This document shows, piece after piece, positions 1 through 7,931 of a stretch of 64,000 nt of DNA. Both the position numbers and the translations under genes were made by a program. Position 1 is the first letter of the stretch, and every line of letters begins with the position of its first letter. Source of the stretch: Streptomyces sp. CMB-StM0423 (GTDB lineage: Bacteria; Actinomycetota; Actinomycetes; Streptomycetales; Streptomycetaceae); contig NZ_CP025407.1 of NCBI RefSeq assembly GCF_002847285.1, forward strand, positions 3,938,501 through 4,002,500, given 5' to 3'. The notes under the pieces are model-generated. The model was given only the letters and a program-made list of their open reading frames with translations, did no database searches and was not told where the DNA came from.

Positions 1-3000
1 AGCTTCTCCGTCAGCCAGTCGATGCGCAGGAACTGCGGGCACATCTGCAGGCCCAGCGGGTCGGACCACGTCAGCGGGTTCGGCGCGTACGCGTAGTCGT
101 CCGGTGCGGCGGCCAGGCCGAGGGGGTCGGGGGTGAGGAAGCGGGTGCTGCGCGGGTCGTAGTAGCGGTGGCGGTTGTAGTGGAGGCCGCTCTCCTCGTC
201 CGCGTACTGGCCGGGGAAGCGCAGGGGGCAGGCGGCCCGGGTGGCGGTGGCGGTTCCGGCCGGGCTGCCCCACACCGTGGCGCGGTGGCGCCAGACGACC
301 TCGCCGTCCGGGGTGATCAGGTCGGTGGGCGCGCCGACGAGGTCGGTGGCGATGGCGTAGAAGCGCCGGTCGATCTCCTCCTGCGGCGCGTCGCGCAGCG
401 AGCGGCGTTCGCTCTGGGCCACGGGCCGGTGGCCGCCCGGTTCGTAGTCCCAGGTGACGGAGTGGCTGCCGCCGTCGTCGGTGCGCGTCGACTGTTCCGC
501 AAGCCGGTCGCCGTCCCAGGCGAAGTCCACCCGCCGGGCCACGCCCCCGGCCGCGTCGAGGAGTTCCTTGGCGAGCCGGCGGCCCATGGGGTCGTAGCGG
601 TAGCGCCACCGGCTGCCGTCGGGGGTGACGACGGCGGTGAGCTGGTCGTCCGCGTCCCAGGTGAACAGCCAGGTGCGCCGGGTGCCGGAGAGCGTGCGGC
701 GGGTGATGCTCGTGCAGCGGCCCTGGTCGTCGTAGTCGTAGCGGGACCGGCCGGCGCGCCGGAGGCGGTTGCCCGTGTACGTGTACGCCTCCGGCTCGGC
801 GGCCGGTCCGGCGCCGGCGGCGCCCGCTTCGGCTGCCGTACCCGCCGCCGCCGACGTCACGTTGCCCGCGGCGTCGTAGGCGTAGCGCTCGCTCCAGCCC
901 TCGGCCCGTACCGTCGTGATCCGGCCCTCGGCGTCCAGTTCGAGTGCACGGGAGCCGGTGTGCAGGTCGTCCAGGCCGACGAGCCGGCCCGCGGGGTCGT
1001 AGCGGTAGGCGGTACGGCCCACGGTGCGGAACTTCGCGAGGGGGTCGTCCCCCGCCGGCCCACCGGGGGCCGTCAGCTCGCGGCCGACGAGCCGGTGGCT
1101 CTCGTCCCACCGCTGGCCGATGCGGAACCCGTCACCGAAGACCCGCTCCGTCTCGCGGCCGATCCCGTCGTACGCGAACGTGACCTCGTGCCCGTCGGCG
1201 ACCAGCCGCACCGGCAGCCCGTTGTCCGCGTACTCCCATTCGCTGACCGCCCCGGAGGGTGTGCTGCGGCGGCACCGCCTGCCCAGTTCGTCGTACGCGT
1301 AGCCGGTGGTGCGCCCGTTGACGGTCTCGCGCAGCAGCCGCCCGGCGTCGTCCCGCTCCACCTCCAGCACCGCGTCGGCGTTCTCGGCGCGGACCATGCG
1401 GCCGTCGAGGCCGTACGCGTACGTGGTGGCGGCGGTGCCGCTGAGCTTCTCCACGATCCGGCCGCGGGAGTCGCGCCGGTACGTCGTCGTCTGCCCGGCG
1501 CCGTTGGTGCGCGTGCTCAGCTCCCCGGTGGCGTCGCGGGCGTAGCGCAGCACGCGGTCGTTGAAGTCGGACTCGGCGACGAGCCGGCCGGCGGCATCGA
1601 AGTCGTACGTCCAGGTGGCGCCGCGGGCATCGGTGACGGCGGTGAGGCGGAGTTCGGTGTCGTACGCGAAGGTCCGCCGCGCTCCGTCCGCGCCCGTCTG
1701 GGCGGCGAGCAGATCGAAGTGCGTGTACGCGAAGCGGGTCGTGGCGCCGGCGGGGTCGGTGTGGGCGACGAGGTTGCCCTCGGCGTCCCAGTGCCAGGTC
1801 TCGGCCGTGCCGTCCGGGTGGGTGCGGGTGACGGGCTTGCCCTCGGTGGTCCAGGTGACGTGCGTGACCTGGCCGAGGGCGTCGACGGTGGCGGCGATCC
1901 GGCCGAAGGCGTCGCGGCGGCGCTCGATGGCGGCACCGTGCTGGTCGACCGTGCGCACCGGCAGCCCCCGGGGGTCGCACTCGACGCGGGTGGTGACGCC
2001 GAGGGGATCCGTGAGGGCGGTGAGGGTGCCGGCGCCGTCGTACGCGAAGGTGGTCGTCGCGCCGCGGGGGTCGGTGGCCGAGGTGCGGTTGCCGCGCTCG
2101 TCGTAGGTGTAGCTCCAGCGGGTGCCGTCGGCGCCGTGGAGGACGAGGGGCAGGTGGATGTCGTTGAACTCGGCGGTGACGCTGGTCTCGTCGGGCGAGG
2201 TGACGGCGATGAGGTTGCCGGCCCGGTCGTAGTCGTAGCGGGTGGTGTGGCCGAGGGCGTCCGTGTGGGAGCGGAGGCGGTTTCGCTCGTCGTAGGTCCA
2301 GTGGTCGGTGTTGCCGAGCGGGTCGGTGACGGAGGTGCGCTGGAGCAGCTCGTTGTGGTGGTGGACCGTGGTGTGGCCGAGGGAGTCGGTGTACGCGGTG
2401 GTCCTGGCCCGGGCGTCGTACGCGATGGTGCAGTCGAGGAAGCCGTCGGCGCCGCTGCCGCGCACACAGCGGTCCTCGGCGTCGTACTCGAACGCGTACC
2501 AGCTTCCGTTCCGGTCGGTCCAGGCGGTGATGCGGCTCTGCTCGTCGTAGGTGTAGCGAAAGGGTTCTCCGGAGGAGTTGACGACCTCGGTGAGGTTGCC
2601 TTCGGCGTCGTATCCGTACGAGACGAGCACGGTGCTGTCCTCGCCCTCCCGCAGGGCGAGGGCGGTGATGTTGCCCTCGTCGTCCGTGCGGACGTCCACG
2701 TGGTAGCCCCCGCTGTGCCGGATCGCCTGCGGCAGGCCGTCGGGCGCGTAGTCGAAGTCGATCCGCTGCCCGTTGCGGTCGGACACGGCGCGTACGGGCA
2801 GCACGAGCGGACTGCCGCCGTCCTGCGCTCCGTCGGCGGTGAAGTGCCGCGTCAGACCGCCGGCCGGATCGGTGATCCGGATCTCGCCGCCGGGCGTGCC
2901 GTCCCAGACGAGCGGCCAGGCCGGCCCCTCCTCCGGCAGCACGGGCTCGCCGGGCCGGGGAACGGGGTACGCGAGCAGCATGCCGTCCTCGGTGGCGAGG

Positions 3001-4292
3001 GCGGCGCCGTCCGCGTCGATCTCCAGCCGCTGGTCGAACGTGGAGGCCCACGACGCGCCGAACCAACGGCCGTAGCGGTACGTGGACAGATGCGTCCGCG
3101 TGCAGGTCAGCGCAAGCAGCCCGGGCAGCCGGACGTCCGTCTCGATCATGATCATCTCGCCGGAGACCATGTCCACCGGGTCCCCGCCCGGGCACCTGCC
3201 CACGGCCGCCTTGCCCTTGGCGACGAGGTTGTCCATCCCGCTGCGCATGCCGTTGGCGGCGCTGCGGAGCTTGTTGAGGCCCTTGGTCCCGAGGCCGCGG
3301 AGAGCAGCCGCCATGCCCTTGAGGCCGCCCTTGGCGAGGGCCTTGAGGCCGCCGGCGAGCTTGCCGAGGGTGGTGAGGCCCTTCATGCCGGGGATGCAGT
3401 CGAGGGCGGCGAAGGCGACGTCCCAGAGGGAGGCTTCGCCGTTCATGTACTTGTAGAGCGTGTCGGCGAGGACGACGAGGGCGGCGGCGAGGACGACCCA
3501 GGCGAGGGGTCCGCCGATGATGAGGACGACGATGCCGAGGACGGCGACGATGACCTTGCAGACGGTGACGATGGTGTCCCAGTTGTCCTTGACCCAGTCG
3601 ACCGCCTTCTCCCACCACTTGCGGTTCTGGATCCCGGCGTCGGAGGCGTCCTCCAGCTTGTCCTTCGCCTCGGACGCGGCATCCTCACGCATCTTCTTGG
3701 CGTCGGCGGCCATCTTCTTGGCCGCTTCGAGGCCGCCTTGCGCGTTGTCGACGGCGCTCTGCGCACTGGCGCGGGCGGACTTGGCGTCGGTGGCGTTACG
3801 GGTGGCGGCGCGTACCTCGGACTCGTCGGGCTTCTCCTTGCCCTCCTTCTCGTCGTACTCGTCGGTCTTCTTCGTCGCCCGGTCCACCCAGGAGTTCGCC
3901 GAATCGAGGCGCCCGCTGGCGGCGCTCAGATCACTCTGCGCCTCCCGGCCCTTGGCCAGCGCCTTGTCCGCCAGCGACTGGGCCCGCTCCAGCTTCGGCC
4001 AGTACGCCGCAAGCGCATCACCCGCCAGGTCGTACGACCGCTGAAGCTTCTTCAGGTTCTTGGGGACCTCCTCGAACTCGTCCTGGAACGCCTTCGCCGT
4101 CTTCCCCGCCCACCGCAGCAGCGCATCCTCACCGGCCATGCCCTTGATCTGCCGCAACGCATCCGCCACGTCATCGGCGAAATCGTGCAGCTCACGCGCC
4201 AACTGCTTGACCCGCTCCGGATCCCCCGGGGTCGGGTCGTCATCCAGGTCGAGTACGTGCCAGTCCGTCGGCCGGTTCCCCACCACTCCCAC
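1..4292 (-). CDS. RHS/YD-repeat polymorphic toxin with WXG-like N-terminus (3' end off window)
   Basis: The reading frame is open from a GTG cluster (4292, 4286 or 4283) to the window edge, about 1,430 residues, so the C-terminus is missing. The order is: a charged helical N-terminus (residues 1-200, starting VVGNRPTDWHVLDLDDD), resembling WXG/LXG type VII secretion leaders; a long Ala/Lys-rich helix; a hydrophobic stretch near 238-280; a DUF6531-type block (CPGGDPVDMVSGEM, about 355); some 30 YD repeats (G-x-T-x-Y-x-Y-D type, about 480-1300); and the RHS core end (PGQYADEESGLHYNRHRYYDP, near 1355) followed by DPLGL. In this family the residues after DPLGL are the variable toxin, of which only the first few are in view. 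It is probably an exported contact-dependent toxin. Any immunity gene should lie left of the window. Confidence 0.9.
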   Translation of the reverse strand, partial: MGVVGNRPTDWHVLDLDDDPTPGDPERVKQLARELHDFADDVADALRQIKGMAGEDALLRWAGKTAKAFQDEFEEVPKNLKKLQRSYDLAGDALAAYWPKLERAQSLADKALAKGREAQSDLSAASGRLDSANSWVDRATKKTDEYDEKEGKEKPDESEVRAATRNATDAKSARASAQSAVDNAQGGLEAAKKMAADAKKMREDAASEAKDKLEDASDAGIQNRKWWEKAVDWVKDNWDTIVTVCKVIVAVLGIVVLIIGGPLAWVVLAAALVVLADTLYKYMNGEASLWDVAFAALDCIPGMKGLTTLGKLAGGLKALAKGGLKGMAAALRGLGTKGLNKLRSAANGMRSGMDNLVAKGKAAVGRCPGGDPVDMVSGEMIMIETDVRLPGLLALTCTRTHLSTYRYGRWFGASWASTFDQRLEIDADGAALATEDGMLLAYPVPRPGEPVLPEEGPAWPLVWDGTPGGEIRITDPAGGLTRHFTADGAQDGGSPLVLPVRAVSDRNGQRIDFDYAPDGLPQAIRHSGGYHVDVRTDDEGNITALALREGEDSTVLVSYGYDAEGNLTEVVNSSGEPFRYTYDEQSRITAWTDRNGSWYAFEYDAEDRCVRGSGADGFLDCTIAYDARARTTAYTDSLGHTTVHHHNELLQRTSVTDPLGNTDHWTYDERNRLRSHTDALGHTTRYDYDRAGNLIAVTSPDETSVTAEFNDIHLPLVLHGADGTRWSYTYDERGNRTSATDPRGATTTFAYDGAGTLTALTDPLGVTTRVECDPRGLPVRTVDQHGAAIERRRDAFGRIAATVDALGQVTHVTWTTEGKPVTRTHPDGTAETWHWDAEGNLVAHTDPAGATTRFAYTHFDLLAAQTGADGARRTFAYDTELRLTAVTDARGATWTYDFDAAGRLVAESDFNDRVLRYARDATGELSTRTNGAGQTTTYRRDSRGRIVEKLSGTAATTYAYGLDGRMVRAENADAVLEVERDDAGRLLRETVNGRTTGYAYDELGRRCRRSTPSGAVSEWEYADNGLPVRLVADGHEVTFAYDGIGRETERVFGDGFRIGQRWDESHRLVGRELTAPGGPAGDDPLAKFRTVGRTAYRYDPAGRLVGLDDLHTGSRALELDAEGRITTVRAEGWSERYAYDAAGNVTSAAAGTAAEAGAAGAGPAAEPEAYTYTGNRLRRAGRSRYDYDDQGRCTSITRRTLSGTRRTWLFTWDADDQLTAVVTPDGSRWRYRYDPMGRRLAKELLDAAGGVARRVDFAWDGDRLAEQSTRTDDGGSHSVTWDYEPGGHRPVAQSERRSLRDAPQEEIDRRFYAIATDLVGAPTDLITPDGEVVWRHRATVWGSPAGTATATRAACPLRFPGQYADEESGLHYNRHRYYDPRSTRFLTPDPLGLAAAPDDYAYAPNPLTWSDPLGLQMCPQFLRIDWLTEK

Positions 4293-4443
4293 CCCCGAAG
4301 TCGCGTGTCAAACAGCCGTATCGGTGCCCGGACAACGCTTATCGATACCCGTCCGTGCGAGAAAAGACGACAGAATCGGACGGCTGGTTTCCCTCCGCCG
4401 GGGTGGTGCCCGGTCAGTGTCTGCACCGGGGGCGGGTACGGGT

Positions 4444-4471
4444 CGGTGGCCGGGCGGGTACCCGGCCACCG
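4444..4471 (-). terminator. Strong hairpin downstream of the secreted-protein gene
   Basis: An 11-bp perfect inverted repeat (CGGTGGCCGGG / CCCGGCCACCG) has a 6-nt loop and starts about 20 bp past the stop of the secreted-protein gene. It lacks a T-tract, as is usual for actinomycete terminators. It would separate that gene from the RHS gene. Confidence 0.6.
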
Positions 4472-4493
4472 GTGGTGCGTTCGTGCGGGTCTG

Positions 4494-4955
4494 TCACTCG
4501 AAGACGAACGGGCCCGGGTTCTGCGGGGTCGTGGCGTCGCAGGTGGCCGTGATGCCGAGGACCGAGACGGTCAGGGACGTGGCCTCCAGCGAGTCGCCGG
4601 AGGCGACCGTGCCGTCGAGCGGACCCGTGTCGGCCGGGGCGCCGGCCGGGATGGCCGGGTTGGAGCTGCCGGAGAACTCGACCGTGTCGGTGCCGTTCCG
4701 GGTGAGGGTGAGCGTCGAGGACGCGGAGTTCGCGCCGATCGGGATCGGGGCGGTGATGGCGTCGGTGGTGATGGTGACGGTCGCGGCGGTGCCGTCCTGC
4801 GTGGCTTCGAGCGTCGCCTCGCCGGCGCCCCAACTCCCGCAGTCGAACCCGATGGTGGCGGTCTGCGGCTCCACCGCCAGCGCGCTCGGCGCCGCGAGTA
4901 ACAGCGCGCCGGCGACCGCGGCACCGACGCCCAGGGCGGTGCGTGCGTTCTTCAT
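4494..4955 (-). CDS. Small secreted protein, unknown function
   Basis: This 153-residue protein has a clear Sec signal peptide (MKNARTALGVGAAVAGALLL, cleavage after APSALA). The mature part is Thr/Ser/Ala-rich and looks beta-structured, with two cysteines (FDCGSW and ATCDAT) that could form a disulfide. The ATG at 4955 follows an AGGAAGAGG ribosome site at good spacing. Codon 19, inside the signal peptide, is TTA (4899-4901), so translation should depend on the bldA tRNA if this is a streptomycete, linking expression to development. I do not recognise a family; a wall- or surface-associated role is only inferred from secretion. Confidence 0.8.
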   Translation of the reverse strand: MKNARTALGVGAAVAGALLLAAPSALAVEPQTATIGFDCGSWGAGEATLEATQDGTAATVTITTDAITAPIPIGANSASSTLTLTRNGTDTVEFSGSSNPAIPAGAPADTGPLDGTVASGDSLEATSLTVSVLGITATCDATTPQNPGPFVFE

Positions 4956-5305
4956 GGAGTGCCTCTTCCTGGTGGGGGGTCGGGGTGGATCACCCCGGAT
5001 ACCTAGGCATTGAGGCAGCCCCACCCCGCGAGGGCAAGACCGGTGACGGCCTCTCTTTGTCATGGGCATCACTATTGCGCCATGTTTGTTACCGGCGCGT
5101 CAGGTGCCCTCCGGAAGCCGTGCCGCGGCGTGTCCCGTACCCCGGACCGCCGGATCCTCACGGCGCGTATGTCCCCCGGTCGTGCGTCGCGCGGCGGGCA
5201 GCGTGCCCCCAGTGGGGTGATCCTCAGTGCCCTGCGCTTTCGCGCCGTCGTTACCAGCCAAACGGGCGCCTACGCACCCTGCCCCCGGGAAGGCGGCTTG
5301 TCCTC
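4956..5305. other. 350-bp divergent intergenic region
   Basis: This lies between the secreted-protein gene (minus) and the prenyl-aromatic operon (plus), so promoters for both are expected. A relatively AT-rich patch at 5055-5095 and a TAGGTA hexamer near 5003 (minus-strand sense) are the only promoter-like elements seen. No convincing gene was found. Confidence 0.4.
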
Positions 5306-6508
5306 ATGCAGCGCACCGACGCCGGCCCGGCGTGCTTTCCGCTCGCCGAGTTGCGTCACGCCGTCGACCGCGGCATCGCCGCCTGGCTGGACCGCACCGG
5401 TTCCGGCGCCGACGACTCCGACCACCTGGCCACCGCGCAGCGCTGGGCGCTCTGCCCGCCCGGGAAGCTGCTGCGGCCGATCACCCTCCTCGCCGCCGCC
5501 GGTGCCGTCGGCGGCTCGTACGACGCGGTGCTGCCCGCGGCCGTGGGCATCGAACTCGCCCACGTCGCGACCCTCGTCCACGACGACATCATCGACGGCG
5601 ACGAGCTGCGCCGCGGCAAGGCCGCGGCGCACCGCGAGTTCGGGCTCGCGCACGGGGTGCTGGCCGCCGACTCGCTGTTCTTCGCCCTCTTCGAGCAGGT
5701 CGGCGCCTGCCGGCAGGCCGGCGTGCCCGCGAACCGCGTGCTCGACGCCGTCGGGGTCCTGGGCGCCGCCGGGCAGCAGACCGCGCGCGGCGTCGCCCAG
5801 GAGGTCGCGCTCAGCGGCAGCCTGCGCGAGGTGACCTCGGCGGCGGACGGAGGCATCGCCGCGTACGTGGAGATGGCGCGGCTGAAGAGCGCGTCGCTGT
5901 TCTACTCCGCGTGCCACGTGGGGGCGCTGCTGGGCGGCGGCAGCCCGGAGGAGACGCGGGCGCTCGCGGCGTACGGGGAGGCGATGGGGATCGCCTTCCA
6001 GATCCGGGACGACCTGCTGCCGTACGTGGCCGACGGCGATGCCGGCGACGACGGGGAGGGCGAGGACGGTGACGGAGACGGCGAACTGCGCGCCGGGAAG
6101 CCCGTCTGCAGCGACCTCCGCAACCGCCGCCCCGCGCTGCCCGTACTCCTCGCCCACCGCCTCGGCGGCCGCGCCGAACGGGCCGCCCTCGTCGAACTGG
6201 TCGACGGCACCACCGACGAGCGCGCCCGCCAGCGGCAGCTCTCCCGGCTCGCCCACGACACCGGCGCGCTGGACGCGGCGCAGAGCATGGCGCGCGCGTA
6301 CGTCGACCGCTGCCGGGAGGCGCTCGCGCCGGTGCCCGCGGGCACGGACCGCGACCGGCTGGCGTGGCTGGCGGACGAGGTGGCGGGCGCGACGTACGGC
6401 AACGGGGCGGCGGGCACGGCGAACGGCCATGAGACGGCGGGTGAGACGTACGGCCACGAGGCGGCGGGCACGGCCTACGGCCACGGCCCCGGCGGTGACC
6501 AGCCGTGA
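5306..6508 (+). CDS. Polyprenyl diphosphate synthase (trans-isoprenyl diphosphate synthase)
   Basis: Residues 53-58 (GKLLRP) and the first Asp-rich motif HDDIID (93-97) identify the family, which condenses isopentenyl diphosphate with allylic diphosphates using Mg2+. The second Asp-rich region reads FQIRDDLLPYVADGD (about 230-245), not a strict DDxxD. It is followed by an unusual acidic insert of alternating Asp, Gly and Glu (to about 262) before the conserved GKPVCSDLRNR. The last ~40 residues are an imperfect AGTAYGHE-type repeat absent from typical members. I chose the ATG at 5306; a GGGAAGG lies ~15 nt upstream. It is the first gene of a five-gene overlapping operon and presumably supplies the prenyl chain to the UbiA enzyme at its end. 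Chain length cannot be read safely. Confidence 0.88.
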   Translation: MQRTDAGPACFPLAELRHAVDRGIAAWLDRTGSGADDSDHLATAQRWALCPPGKLLRPITLLAAAGAVGGSYDAVLPAAVGIELAHVATLVHDDIIDGDELRRGKAAAHREFGLAHGVLAADSLFFALFEQVGACRQAGVPANRVLDAVGVLGAAGQQTARGVAQEVALSGSLREVTSAADGGIAAYVEMARLKSASLFYSACHVGALLGGGSPEETRALAAYGEAMGIAFQIRDDLLPYVADGDAGDDGEGEDGDGDGELRAGKPVCSDLRNRRPALPVLLAHRLGGRAERAALVELVDGTTDERARQRQLSRLAHDTGALDAAQSMARAYVDRCREALAPVPAGTDRDRLAWLADEVAGATYGNGAAGTANGHETAGETYGHEAAGTAYGHGPGGDQP

Positions 6509-7302
6509 ACCCCCCGCCCCCCGACCCTGCAGCCCCCTTCGCCATGCCCCGCGGCGGCCCCGCCGCCGCCCGCTGGGACCGGCTCTACGAGACGGACAGA
6601 GCCGAGTACATCGACCGCCCCGGCAACCCCGCCACCACCCGCCGCGTCCTCCGCGGGCTCGACCGGTTCCAGCGCCTCACCCTCGGCTACCGCACCTGCG
6701 CCCGCCTCACCGCCGCCGAGTTCGGCCCCGCCCCGCACCCCCGCGTCCTCGAACTCGGCGCCGGCTGCGGGCGGCTCGCGTACGGGATCCTCCGCGCCCA
6801 CCCCACCGCGCGGGTCACCGCCAGCGACGTCAACCCGCGCGTCGTCGAGGAGCTGCGCGCCGGGCCGCTCGGCCGGCATCCGCGGGCCCGCTGCGCGGTG
6901 GTCGACGCGACGGCGATCGACGCCCCGGCGGGCGCGTACGACGTGGCGGTGATGGCGATGTCGCTGCACCACCTGCCGCCCGCCGGGGTGCTGGCGCTGC
7001 TGCGGGAGGGCACGCGGGTGGCGCGGACGCTGCTGCTGGTGGACGGGTGGCGGCACCCGCTGTGCCTGGCGTCGGTGCCGCTCATGTTTCTGACCGGTGG
7101 CCCGGCCCAGGCGCACGACGGCCTGATCAGCCTGCGCAAGGTCTACGGGGCCGCCGCCGTCCGGGCACTTGCGGGGATGTGCGCAGCGCCACTGCGGGTG
7201 CACACTCGGTTCGCACTGCCGGGGTATCTCGTCGCCACCGCCACGCGGTCGTCGTACGCCCCGGCTCCTGCCGTCCCGACCCGTCTCCGGACCCGAAAGT
7301 GA
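6505..7302 (+). CDS. Class I SAM-dependent methyltransferase
   Basis: The 265-residue protein has a Rossmann methyltransferase core with motif I RVLELGAGCGRLAYGI (80-94), an acidic residue after strand 2 (ASDVNPRVVEE), and a post-motif segment AVMAMSLHHLPP typical of UbiE/methyltransf_11-like enzymes. The GTG start overlaps the upstream stop (GTGA), implying translational coupling. By context it would methylate an oxygen or ring carbon of the hydroxybenzoate product, but the substrate is not evident from sequence. The C-terminal ~60 residues (from FLTGGPAQAHDGL) are less conserved. Confidence 0.82.
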   Translation: MNPPPPDPAAPFAMPRGGPAAARWDRLYETDRAEYIDRPGNPATTRRVLRGLDRFQRLTLGYRTCARLTAAEFGPAPHPRVLELGAGCGRLAYGILRAHPTARVTASDVNPRVVEELRAGPLGRHPRARCAVVDATAIDAPAGAYDVAVMAMSLHHLPPAGVLALLREGTRVARTLLLVDGWRHPLCLASVPLMFLTGGPAQAHDGLISLRKVYGAAAVRALAGMCAAPLRVHTRFALPGYLVATATRSSYAPAPAVPTRLRTRK

Positions 7303-7313
7303 GCCGCAACGGT

Positions 7314-7931
7314 ATGCCCACGAGGACCGAGTTCCCGCCCGCAGCCCACGACGACGACAACTTCGACACCTTCGGCACCGACACCGCCCGCTCGGCCATC
7401 GGCCGGTTCCGCAGCCCGCTGACGCGGATGCTGCTCGGCAGCGACGGCCTGACGACGACGCTCCTGGAGTCGTGGGCGGGCACGCCGATGCGGGTCGGCG
7501 ACGTGGCCCTCCGGGTCGTCCGCCCCGAGCTGGCCCCGCGCTGCGTCGTCGCGCTGCTCGGGACCGAAGGCGAGGTGCTCGTACGGCACTCGACGCTCAC
7601 CGACGCCGGGGGCCGCATGTGGTCGTGGAACCGGGTCGTCGCAGGGCCGGGCGGCGACCCGGCGCTCCGGCGCTGCCTGACGGACGCCTCGGTGCCGCTG
7701 GGCCCCGCGCTGCGGGCGGCGGGCGCGCGGCTGGGGCGCACCGTCGTACGGGCCGGGGTGACGCCGTGGCCGCCGGAGCCGGGGGCGTCGAGGGCGGAGT
7801 CGGGGGCGGCGGAGTCGCGGGCGGCGGCGTTCCGCACGTACCGGCTGTGGTGCGGCGACGACGTGCTGGCCGCGGTGCACGAGGTGTTCAACCCCGCGCA
7901 CGTACCGGCGGATCTGGGGGAGACGGCATGA
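7314..7931 (+). CDS. Chorismate pyruvate-lyase-like protein
   Basis: This 205-residue protein shows the general pattern of the UbiC/DUF98 chorismate-lyase fold: an early LLGSDGLTTTLLESWAGTPMR segment, then VALLGTEGEVLVRHSTL with the Arg expected in the product site, and a terminal YRLWCGDDVLAAVHEVFNP block. Mycobacterial Rv2949c-type enzymes of this group release 4-hydroxybenzoate and pyruvate from chorismate. The ATG at 7314 lies 11 nt after the methyltransferase stop, and the gene end overlaps the monooxygenase start (ATGA). Its neighbours, a 4-hydroxybenzoate-hydroxylase-like enzyme and a UbiA, support 4-hydroxybenzoate formation. The family call is from motif memory, so moderately confident. 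Confidence 0.7.
   Translation: MPTRTEFPPAAHDDDNFDTFGTDTARSAIGRFRSPLTRMLLGSDGLTTTLLESWAGTPMRVGDVALRVVRPELAPRCVVALLGTEGEVLVRHSTLTDAGGRMWSWNRVVAGPGGDPALRRCLTDASVPLGPALRAAGARLGRTVVRAGVTPWPPEPGASRAESGAAESRAAAFRTYRLWCGDDVLAAVHEVFNPAHVPADLGETA

Noticed and set aside
1132..3618. Long minus-strand frame within the RHS gene
   Set aside because: Arg/Pro/His-rich translation in the wrong frame; the true frame has no stop before the window edge.
168..4901. Very long plus-strand open frame opposite the RHS gene
   Set aside because: Low-complexity Gly/Val/Arg translation without domains; it mirrors the codon bias of the minus-strand RHS gene, which shows clear YD repeats.
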